This document shows, in pieces, positions 1-5,407 of a DNA stretch of 5,563 bases; within the stretch, counting starts at the first letter, position 1; each line of letters starts with the position of its first letter. The translations under genes and the position numbers were made by a program. Location of the stretch: positions 1-5,563 of the forward strand of contig JAATVJ010000380.1 of assembly GCA_014523515.1 (NCBI GenBank). Reading direction: 5' to 3'. The stretch comes from Nitrososphaerales archaeon TH1177 (GTDB lineage: Archaea; Thermoproteota; Nitrososphaeria; Nitrososphaerales; Nitrososphaeraceae). The notes under the pieces are model-generated. The model made no database searches. It was given only the letters and a program-made list of their open reading frames with translations, and was not told the DNA's origin.

Positions 1-722
1 ATATTCCAGGAGCTGTCCTCTTTGATTGGAAGAGAGATATAATTGATTCAACTAAGAGAGATGTGATTTCAAAACAGGTTCTGGAGGATTCATTACAACG
101 GATAGGCGTAAACAATGATACTACACTAATAGTTTATGGCGACTTTAAGAATTGGTTTGCAACCTTTGCTTTCTGGATTTTCAAATATTATGGATTTAAA
201 GATGTTAGGTTAATGAATGGTTCAAGGAAGAAATGGTTTGAGGAAGATCGACCACTTAGCTTAGATATTCCTTCTTATACAAGGGGCAACTTCAAAGCCT
301 CCGATCCAGATAAAAGTATAAGAGCTTTTATGAATTATGTAAAAGAGGAAATAGGCTCTCAAGATAAGATACTGGTTGATGTTAGAACTAATGATGAATA
401 TAATGGAAAAACACTTGCTCCAACAGAATATTCTACCGAATATGGTCAGATGGGAGGACACATTCCAGGTGCAGTAAATGTACCTTGGAATACGATGGTC
501 TATGAAGATGGCACCCTCAAGTCGGCAGTAGAGTTGAAGAAACTTTATGAATCACTAAATGTTACACCCGATAAAGAAGTAATAACATATTGCGGGATTG
601 GTGAGAGAGCAGCTTATACTTGGTTTGTTTTGAAATATCTTCTTGGTTATCCTAACGTAAAGAGCTACGATGGCTCATGGCTAGAATGGGGTAATACTAT
701 AGGCAATCCTATTGAAAAATAA
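1..722 (+). CDS. Thiosulfate sulfurtransferase (two-domain rhodanese), 5' partial
   Basis: The reading frame is open from the left edge (first full codon at 3), so the GTG at 63 is internal and the true start lies outside the window. About 239 residues are visible; tandem rhodaneses are usually about 280, so roughly 40 N-terminal residues are missing. The visible part opens with IPGAVLFDW, the end of the CDC25-like loop of the inactive N-terminal domain, then GDFKNWFATFAFWIFKYYG and GSRKKWFEE. The catalytic domain has VDVRTNDEY, GGHIPGAVNVPW (visible residues 151-162) and the active-site loop CGIGERA, with the persulfide-forming Cys at visible residue 197 (codon 591-593), then TWFVL, LLGYPNV and YDGSWLEWGN. 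These are hallmarks of SseA-like enzymes that move sulfane sulfur from thiosulfate to cyanide or thiol acceptors. The usual Arg after the Cys (CRxG) is Gly here. No signal peptide can be judged because the N-terminus is absent; a cytoplasmic location is likely. Family assignment is firm, the physiological substrate is not. Confidence 0.93.
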   Translation, partial: IPGAVLFDWKRDIIDSTKRDVISKQVLEDSLQRIGVNNDTTLIVYGDFKNWFATFAFWIFKYYGFKDVRLMNGSRKKWFEEDRPLSLDIPSYTRGNFKASDPDKSIRAFMNYVKEEIGSQDKILVDVRTNDEYNGKTLAPTEYSTEYGQMGGHIPGAVNVPWNTMVYEDGTLKSAVELKKLYESLNVTPDKEVITYCGIGERAAYTWFVLKYLLGYPNVKSYDGSWLEWGNTIGNPIEK

Positions 723-726
723 AAAA

Positions 727-749
727 ATTTCTTTGATATTTCTCTTTTA
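727..749 (+). terminator. Pyrimidine-rich putative archaeal terminator
   Basis: Just after the sulfurtransferase stop codon there is a T-rich tract made of TTTC, TTTG, ATATTT and CTCTTTT blocks. Archaeal transcripts commonly end in such T-rich tracts without a stem-loop. The call rests on position and composition only. The last part (TTTTATATAA) could equally act as a TATA-like element. Confidence 0.35.
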
Positions 750-978
750 TATAAGGGATATATTTTAAAAATTAAAGGTTTTCCTATTACCAAATGATAA
801 TTACCAAAAATATTCCGTTTCAAGTTTTGAATCAAAAAAGATATTTTATAATTTTAAAAATAAAATAAAAAAATGTATTTGAATTTTACTTTTTGTCATG
901 CTTCATTCCGTCTTTCTAGTTGTGGTACATTTAGAAAAGACAAATATGGTTCACTTTTCTTTAATATTTGCAAAATTG

Positions 979-1014
979 TATAAACCCGCGAATGTAGTTG
1001 CAGGGTTCGAGTCC
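979..1014 (+). repeat. tRNA 3'-half-like repeat, copy 1
   Basis: This 36-base segment matches 4535-4570 at 35 of 36 positions (only difference G994 versus A4550). It runs TATAAACCCGCGAAT... and ends GGGTTCGAGTCC, which is the T-arm signature of a tRNA (G53, TTCGA loop, C61, C62). The part before it resembles the 3' side of an anticodon arm (ATAAACCCGC). No matching 5' half lies upstream. CAGGG (1001-1005) could pair with CCCTG (1018-1022), but the loop would be 12 bases rather than 7, and 11 bases separate CCCGC from CAGGG, too long for an ordinary variable loop. It is therefore a tRNA-derived fragment or mimic rather than a working tRNA gene. An att-site remnant or a dispersed repeat are the main alternatives. 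Confidence 0.65.
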
Positions 1015-1215
1015 AATCCCTGGCGATAACTTGAGTTCTAAGGATTATATGGGCATATTTTAATGTAAGAAATATAAGATGTACTAGAATAATTTCAAGA
1101 AATATAACTTAATATTGTAAAGTTTATATAATGATATTGATAAAGAATATTTGCAATCGCTATTTGAATGAGTATATGATCGTTATTACACGGTTGACTG
1201 TTTGAATAATGAATG

Positions 1216-1295
1216 CCAAACACAAGATGTTCAGCACTAATTTAATTTGTTATTACACATAATTGATTAGCTGAACTTGTCATCATTGCATTTGG
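1216..1295. repeat. Imperfect inverted repeat / possible hairpin
   Basis: A 7-bp perfect stem GTTCAGC (1229-1235) with GCTGAAC (1270-1276) is enclosed by CCAAA (1216-1220) with TTTGG (1291-1295). ACTAAT (1236 on) and ATTAG (1266-1270) give further possible pairing inside. The loop contains one copy of GTTATTACAC (1249-1258), which also occurs 67 bases upstream at 1182. It could be a small structured RNA, a transcript-end structure, or chance in AT-rich DNA. No promoter was identified for it. Confidence 0.4.
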
Positions 1296-1338
1296 TAGAT
1301 AATATAATATCGACCTTATGCGTGTATACCTTGTGTTG

Positions 1339-1395
1339 AATCTGTTATTTTTGGTAATATTAACAAAATTAATTTGTAAGATTAGTTAACAGATT
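1339..1395. repeat. 9-bp inverted repeat AATCTGTTA/TAACAGATT
   Basis: AATCTGTTA at 1339-1347 is perfectly complementary to TAACAGATT at 1387-1395, with a 39-base spacer that includes the palindrome AAATTAATTT. It lies about 90 bases beyond the stop codon of the minus-strand cyclase, so it could fold in the 3' end of that transcript. No function is visible. Confidence 0.35.
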
Positions 1396-1487
1396 TAAAA
1401 TATTATACATAATAATTAATAAAGATTCAAAATTCACTGGATTCAATAATGGTCAAAATCTTATAATTTCATTATTGTATTTAGCTA

Positions 1488-2189
1488 TTATTTCGTTGTA
1501 TAAACTTTGTATAGCAACAAATTGTTTTCCAGATCAGTATATTTCCATTTATTAGTTGCTTCTTTTATCTTCATTTCCTGAAATTCTGATTGTAATATAG
1601 GATGTAGCAATTTATATACATTATTTCCAACAGATACTTTGTTTGGTCCTGTAAGAGAAGTTATTTTTGCTGCTACATTCATAGGATATCCTATCAGATC
1701 AATAGGCGCACTTTTATCAAATTCATATTGTATAACTAAATTCTCTCCTTGATCTATCCCTATTTTAACAGCTAATTTTGGATAGTTATCTTTTTTATCT
1801 TTTTCTAAAATTGGATTAATACTGTTTTCTATTAAGTTAATCATTGAACTGGCACAGTTAAATGCAGTAGCACAGGCTAGATATTGATTGAAACTACTTG
1901 GAAAGAATGCTATAACAGCATCTCCTACATATTTTAATACAAATCCGTTATAACTTTTAACAACAGAAGATAATTCATGTGAAAAGACTTTGATTATCTT
2001 TGCCATTCTTTCTACTGGTAAAGCCATAGTCATCTTTGTTGAACCTACTAAATCAGCATACATTACAACAAGAGAAACTCTAGATTCAACATGATCGAGA
2101 AGAAAGTCTTGTCCTCTCTTTATTGATATATTGTATTGATAATGATCATATAAAATCTCTGATTTTAATTCTGGAATGTTATATTTCAT
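1488..2189 (-). CDS. Class III adenylate/guanylate cyclase-domain protein
   Basis: This 233-residue protein is mostly one class III nucleotidyl cyclase catalytic domain (about residues 36-230), which would turn ATP or GTP into a 3',5'-cyclic nucleotide as a homodimer. Motifs: VVMYADLVGST (Asp46, first metal ligand), NGFVLKYVGDAVIAFF (Asp90, second metal ligand), VKIGIDQGE, and IDLIGYPMNVAAKI. The last holds Asp164, the position that reads the adenine base in adenylate cyclases, and Asn171, the transition-state Asn. The usual transition-state Arg four residues later is Lys175, and the upstream purine-contact Lys is Val87, so activity and base choice are uncertain. There is no transmembrane segment, HAMP or sensor domain; residues 1-35 are only a short leader. 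The ATG start has no clear Shine-Dalgarno site. The gene follows the small membrane protein gene after 53 bases on the same strand, so co-transcription is likely. Family membership is secure; catalysis is inferred. Confidence 0.9.
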   Translation of the reverse strand: MKYNIPELKSEILYDHYQYNISIKRGQDFLLDHVESRVSLVVMYADLVGSTKMTMALPVERMAKIIKVFSHELSSVVKSYNGFVLKYVGDAVIAFFPSSFNQYLACATAFNCASSMINLIENSINPILEKDKKDNYPKLAVKIGIDQGENLVIQYEFDKSAPIDLIGYPMNVAAKITSLTGPNKVSVGNNVYKLLHPILQSEFQEMKIKEATNKWKYTDLENNLLLYKVYTTK

Positions 2190-2242
2190 TTTATTGTTAT
2201 TTAATATTAAGTAAAAATTTGATCGTTGTTCATATTTTATTA

Positions 2243-2443
2243 TTATCTCATTTCTATTGCTATTTTTTTGTCTAATTCCTTTCTTTTTATTTGATTTCTG
2301 GCTATTAAAGCAGTAACCATGGCAGCTCCACCTAGCGCCACACTTGCAATAGCAAATAGTTGACCACCATCAATAATACCTAAACCAGTTACTCCAAATG
2401 TTCCACCGACTAATCCATAAGTTATGTTTTTTATGAAATTCAT
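2243..2443 (-). CDS. Small two-helix membrane protein, hypothetical
   Basis: This 66-residue protein is not a family I recognise. Two hydrophobic, glycine-rich segments (about residues 8-24 and 29-48) are joined by a short IIDGG turn. A basic/acidic tail follows (about residues 49-66, with KRKELDKK) and probably lies in the cytoplasm. The shape is a helical hairpin with no recognised catalytic motif. A TATA-like box about 25 bases upstream of the ATG and the absence of a ribosome binding site suggest a leaderless transcript, which supports both the start and the reality of the gene. It lies 53 bases before the cyclase gene on the same strand, so it might anchor or modulate that soluble enzyme; this is inference from position only. 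A short orphan membrane protein with no functional link is the alternative. Confidence 0.72.
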   Translation of the reverse strand: MNFIKNITYGLVGGTFGVTGLGIIDGGQLFAIASVALGGAAMVTALIARNQIKRKELDKKIAIEMR

Positions 2444-2461
2444 AAAATATCATAACTGTTT

Positions 2462-2473
2462 GTTATATATAAA
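2462..2473 (-). promoter_or_regulatory. TATA box for the membrane protein / cyclase pair
   Basis: Read on the minus strand the site is TTTATATATAAC, a close match to the archaeal TATA element. Its centre is about 25 bases upstream of the A of the ATG at 2443. That spacing puts the transcription start at or next to the start codon, as expected for a leaderless archaeal mRNA. It is the best promoter candidate in the window. Confidence 0.6.
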
Positions 2474-2565
2474 CTAGTGTGTAATTTTATTGATAGTGCT
2501 AACTCTCTCAATAGGATGCATTAAATCTTCATATTTCATGTTACAAATTTATAATATAATACCCA

Positions 2566-2630
2566 TGACTATATGATAAATCCAGTTGCTATATCAGGTC
2601 TTTCTATAGCATCATATTGTATGATAGTCA
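2566..2630. repeat. Nested inverted repeat in the divergent promoter region
   Basis: The outer arms TGACTAT (2566-2572) and ATAGTCA (2624-2630) enclose the inner arms TGCTATA (2587-2593) and TATAGCA (2605-2611), each a perfect 7-bp pairing, with an 11-base inner loop TCAGGTCTTTC. The parts between the stems are 14 and 12 bases long, so an RNA would form two stacked stems with an internal loop. It lies between the minus-strand promoter at about 2468 and the photolyase start at 2720, beyond both likely transcription starts. A DNA operator, a small RNA or chance are all possible. Confidence 0.4.
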
Positions 2631-2694
2631 AAGTAGATATATATTTTAAATACAGTTAGGCAGTAGGATAATAGAACTATGAATTTATTATTAC

Positions 2695-2700
2695 TATAAA
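2695..2700 (+). promoter_or_regulatory. TATA-like box for the photolyase gene
   Basis: TATAAA lies with its centre about 22 bases before the ATG at 2720, consistent with a leaderless transcript. A second AT-rich candidate (ATATATATTTTAAATA, about 2637-2652) would give a leader of about 45 bases. As the gene is broken, this may be only a relic promoter. Confidence 0.35.
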
Positions 2701-2719
2701 TGTAAATCTAATTTTAATT

Positions 2720-4323
2720 ATGAAAGAAGAAAGCCAAGTAAGACAAACATATAAGAAAAGTCTTTTTATTTTTAGAAGAGATCTACGGATAAATGATAAT
2801 ACAGCTTTAATCAATGCTATAAATTCTTCACATTAAACTTATTGCATTTTCATTTTAGATAGTAACATATTACAATCAAAATTAATGTATTCATCTTTTT
2901 CTTTACCAATAGATCCCAATTTGCTTTTGAAAAGAAGACAATATAGAAAATACTTACTAAATTTTCTAAAAGAAGCATTATTTGATCTTCAAGAACAATT
3001 TCATCAATTTTCTATAGGGAAAGATGAATTTGACAAGAGCAAAAACAATGATGGCACACTAACTAAACTAATTTTATTAGTGGGGGATCCAGCATCTACC
3101 ATAAAGAAGATAATAAAGGCAGATAAGGAAATTGAAGCAGTTTTTGTTAATAGAGATTATACTCCATATAGCATAAAAAGAGATCATTTTATCAGAAAAA
3201 TTTGCAAAAATCATAATATTGATTTTATTGCTTGTCCAGATATTCTTATTAATGAACCAGAAGAATTACTAAATTCAAATAATCAACCATTTAAAGTATT
3301 TTCTCAATATTATAACAATGCAATTGAAATACCATTAAGAAAAGAGAGCTCTTTTGACATAACAAAATATAAAAATAATATTATCAATTTAGATAATAAC
3401 AAAAAAATAAAGAATTGGGATAGCATTGAAAGGATTGATAATCTCGAAAGATTTTTTGCTCAAATTATATCCAAACAAACTCCTATTAACAATAGTTCTG
3501 ATTTACCAGCAATACGATTAAGCGGTAAAAAAAATATCAAGAATTAATATCAGAATTAAAAAATAAATTTAAAAACAATAATAATTATCCAAAAAATAAA
3601 AATAACTTATTAGATAATACAACAAGCCATCTTTCACCTTACCTTAAGTTTGGAATATGTTCCATTAGAGAAGTATATTTTGGAATACAGAAGGAATTAG
3701 GTTTTAATCATCCTTTGATAAGACAATTGTATTGGAGAAATTTTTATGTATACATAGGATTTCATTTTGCTTTTGTATTTAATAGTCCTTTTCAAGAAAG
3801 ATATAGAAGAAATGTTATTGAATGGAAAAATGAACCAAAAGAATTTGAACAATGGTGTAAGGGAAAAACAGGTTTTCCAATTGTAGATGCAGGGATGAGA
3901 GAACTTAATGAAACAGGTTACATGCCTAATAGATTAAGGCTAATTACTGCTTCTTTTTTGGTAAAAGATTTACATATTGATTGGAGATATGGAGAAAGAT
4001 ATTTTGGATTAAAACTTGTTGATTATGATCCCTCTATTAACAATGGTAATTGGCAATGGGTAGCTTCAACTGGATGTGATGCTCAACCTTTTTTCAGAAT
4101 CTTTAATCCATGATTACAACAAAAAAAGTTTGATCCGGATTGTATTTATATAAAAAAATGGATTTCAGAACTTAAAGAGGTTCCTATTAATACAATACAT
4201 GAATGGTATAAGGCTAATTCAGTAATTGACAAATCAACTAATTCCTCTATAAGAGACTATCCTAAGCCAATAGTGGAACACCAAAAAGAAATTACAATTA
4301 CAAGAAAATTATATAATATTTAA
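2720..4323 (+). pseudogene. Class I deoxyribodipyrimidine photolyase, broken by three lesions
   Basis: Joined across the lesions this encodes about 534 residues of a photolyase, the FAD enzyme that repairs cyclobutane pyrimidine dimers using light. Piece 1 (2720-2836) gives KKSLFIFRRDLRINDNTALINA, the photolyase N-terminus, and ends at TAA 2834-2836. The same frame continues with TYCIFILDSNILQSKL and runs to 3547 through VFVNRDYTPYSIKRD of the antenna-binding Rossmann domain. At the A8 run 3527-3534 homology moves to another frame, as if one A was lost. That frame carries NTTSHLSPYLKFG (FAD-phosphate contacts), LYWRNFY, GFPIVDAGMREL, ASFLVKDLHIDWRYGE, NNGNWQWVASTG and FFRIFNP. TGA at 4111-4113 stands where the conserved Trp of FNPW is expected. 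LQQKKFDPD to YPKPIVEH then completes the C-terminus, ending at TAA 4321-4323. The usual MHNR flavin-region motif reads MPNR. The central linker (residues about 200-270) is long and rich in Asn and Lys. Three independent lesions argue for a true pseudogene rather than one sequencing error. Confidence 0.9.
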
Positions 4324-4325
4324 TA

Positions 4326-4427
4326 TATTACTAATAACAAATTATAATTACTAGATCGATATTTTCACAAATAATTAATATGCGTTTAGATAATTATACT
4401 ACTATATAATTAATTTTATTAGTAATA
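4326..4427. repeat. 12-bp perfect inverted repeat with nested hairpin
   Basis: TATTACTAATAA (4326-4337) is exactly complementary to TTATTAGTAATA (4416-4427). Just inside the right arm lies a compact hairpin: TAATTATA (4391-4398), loop CTACTA, TATAATTA (4405-4412). The whole unit is 102 bp and begins 3 bases after the photolyase stop. The arms are nearly pure A/T and no flanking target duplication is visible, so a MITE is not supported. It may act as a 3' end structure. Confidence 0.4.
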
Positions 4428-4534
4428 ACATTTTAAGAATAATTTTTGGAACAATTAATATTTTCAATTCATTATTTTTAACTTTTATAGATAAGATACA
4501 GATACAAACAAAAGTATTTTGTTAATAACAATAT

Positions 4535-4570
4535 TATAAACCCGCGAATATAGTTGCAGGGTTCGAGTCC
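4535..4570 (+). repeat. tRNA 3'-half-like repeat, copy 2
   Basis: This is the second copy of the 36-base element at 979-1014, in the same orientation, differing only at A4550. The T-loop TTCGAGT (4562-4568) is flanked by GGG (4559-4561) and CCC (4569-4571), but pairing stops after 3 bp (A4558 opposite A4572), and no acceptor stem or 5' half is present. After the shared segment the copies diverge at once (CAACCACAATAA here, AATCCCTGGCG in copy 1). It cannot encode a working tRNA. Confidence 0.65.
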
Positions 4571-4894
4571 CAACCACAATAAACTCTAAATTTAATAGTA
4601 GATTTAAAATTAATTGTAATCTAATATCAGTTTATAAAAAAATAATATAATATAATGAATCGTCATTCCAGCCATTTAGGCATTTTAAATCAAAATTATT
4701 AAATCAAAAAAACTATTTTTCGGTAATTGTGTAATACATCAACAAGATTTGTATAAGCATAATATTATAATAAGATTCTACGGAATGGATTAAAAAAAAC
4801 ATATAATTATTGTAGGCTAAAATTAGCATCCACCATGTCCTTTAAGACTATTAGATATGTTATAGAAAAATAGTTGTCTTTCTTCTTCTTATTT

Positions 4895-4963
4895 TTAGTG
4901 CAGTCTTTGTTGTTGTCTTGTTTTTATTTTCTCTCTTAATACTTTTTTACTGCTTCTTGACAT
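4895..4963 (-). CDS. Possible 22-residue basic microprotein (doubtful)
   Basis: An ATG frame starting 15 bases after the VOC stop codon encodes MSRSSKKVLREKIKTRQQQRLH. It is strongly basic and has no recognisable domain. It lies in a purine-rich tract of this strand, where Lys/Arg/Gln codons arise from composition alone, so an artefact of base bias is quite possible. If real, it would sit downstream of the VOC gene in the same transcript. Confidence 0.15.
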   Translation of the reverse strand: MSRSSKKVLREKIKTRQQQRLH

Positions 4964-4978
4964 TAACCATACTTTAAT

Positions 4979-5359
4979 TTAGTTATTATTTTTGCTTTGC
5001 CATAAACCAAATGTATTTTGTTGCTGATCTTGTATTGTAGCATAAAAGCCTTCAGGTATTTCCTTTTTGTTGACTACCACCTTTGCACCTTGCTTTTGAG
5101 ATTTAGCTATAAAGTCATCTATTGACTCTACCATAATATAAAATGTAGGAGTTTGGTTATTTTCTCTTTTTGAAGTTATTGCTCCCTTTACTCCAGCATT
5201 TTTTATTAACCAATAATTTTCTCCCTCTTCTCCTTCTCTGTCTTTTTCACTTTTCTCATATTCCCAACCAAACATATTCGAATAAAATTTTTTTGTCTCG
5301 TCAATGTTGTCTGTAGGTATTTCAATGTATCCTATTTTATTATAATTAGAATTACTCAA
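4979..5359 (-). CDS. VOC-family protein (glyoxalase/bleomycin-resistance fold)
   Basis: This is a 126-residue protein with the vicinal-oxygen-chelate fold, two beta-alpha-beta-beta-beta units. Repeat 1 shows IGYIEIPTDNIDETKKFYSNMFGWEYE (residues 9-35), with the typical FY and FGW and Glu13 at a possible metal-ligand position. Repeat 2 shows FYIMVESIDDFIAKSQKQGAKVV and ends GFYATIQDQQQNTFGLWQ (104-121), matching the usual D-P-x-G-N-x-x-G-L-x-Q end with QQQ in place of PxG. Members include glyoxalases, dioxygenases and resistance proteins; the substrate cannot be told from the sequence. The start is TTG: the frame upstream reaches a TAA within eight codons and has no ATG. An AGAGGG sequence lies 12 bases before it and a TATA-like box about 24 bases before it. 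The partial gene upstream on the same strand ends 48 bases away. Confidence 0.88.
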   Translation of the reverse strand: MSNSNYNKIGYIEIPTDNIDETKKFYSNMFGWEYEKSEKDREGEEGENYWLIKNAGVKGAITSKRENNQTPTFYIMVESIDDFIAKSQKQGAKVVVNKKEIPEGFYATIQDQQQNTFGLWQSKNNN

Positions 5360-5378
5360 GATTTTACTATTCCCTCTT

Positions 5379-5388
5379 TTTTATTAAA
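5379..5388 (-). promoter_or_regulatory. TATA-like box for the VOC gene
   Basis: On the minus strand the site reads TTTAATAAAA, centred about 24 bases upstream of the TTG start. That suits a leaderless transcript beginning at the start codon. It lies in the 48-base gap after the upstream partial gene, so the VOC gene may have its own promoter even if it is also read through from upstream. Confidence 0.35.
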
Positions 5389-5407
5389 CTATACAGATCT
5401 CAACTTT

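Larger units (their letters stand above)
723..1487. other. Long AT-rich intergenic region (765 bp)
   Basis: No credible coding sequence was found on either strand: frames are broken by frequent stops and no protein motif appears. It lies between the 3' ends of the sulfurtransferase and the cyclase, so no gene promoter is required here. It holds a tRNA-like repeat copy (979-1014), a weak 7-bp inverted repeat AGAAAAG/CTTTTCT (933-939 and 954-960), an 11-bp direct repeat AAGAAATATAA (1067-1077 and 1097-1107), a 10-bp direct repeat GTTATTACAC (1182-1191 and 1249-1258), and larger inverted repeats at 1216-1295 and 1339-1395. Degraded genes or small RNAs are possible but cannot be shown from the sequence alone. 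Confidence 0.7.
4324..4978. other. Long AT-rich intergenic region (655 bp)
   Basis: No convincing gene lies between the photolyase remnant and the VOC gene, which converge here. The stretch holds an inverted repeat just after the photolyase stop (4326-4427), tRNA-like repeat copy 2 (4535-4570), and a strongly pyrimidine-rich plus strand at about 4875-4958, rich in CTT and TTG triplets. On the minus strand that tract contains a 22-codon basic frame (4895-4963). The rest (about 4575-4860) shows only short AT-rich frames with early stops. Confidence 0.65.

Noticed and set aside
261..461. 66-codon open frame on the minus strand inside the sulfurtransferase gene
   Set aside because: It lies wholly opposite a well-conserved coding frame (including VDVRTNDEY), has no domain and no promoter, and is best explained as an antisense shadow.
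63..722. GTG at 63 as the true start of the sulfurtransferase
   Set aside because: The same frame upstream is open to the window edge and encodes conserved rhodanese sequence (IPGAVLFDW), so the gene is 5' truncated by the window.
960..1030. Functional tRNA gene
   Set aside because: There is no D-arm or acceptor 5' strand upstream, the T-stem would need a 12-base loop, and the spacing between the anticodon-like and T-arm parts is wrong.
2829..2851. Two compensating frameshifts around 2829-2850
   Set aside because: Frame 3 gives a plausible HIKLIAF, but the original frame continues directly after the TAA into CIFILDSN, so a single nonsense change explains the data with fewer events.
2885..3547. 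Independent 220-residue gene
   Set aside because: Its ATG is an internal Met of the photolyase; homology continues upstream in the same frame to the TAA at 2834 and beyond it to 2720.
3715..4113. Independent 132-residue gene
   Set aside because: The frame is photolyase-like from about 3535 and after the TGA at 4111, so it is the FAD-domain piece of the same broken gene and not a separate gene.
2834..4113. Stop-codon recoding or programmed frameshifting that keeps the photolyase functional
   Set aside because: It would need read-through of both TAA and TGA plus a frameshift in one gene, with no visible SECIS or pyrrolysine-type element and no evidence that other genes here recode; decay is simpler.
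979..4570. CRISPR array or provirus
   Set aside because: There are only two repeat copies, 3.5 kb apart, with genes between them; no cas, integrase, transposase or structural phage gene is present.
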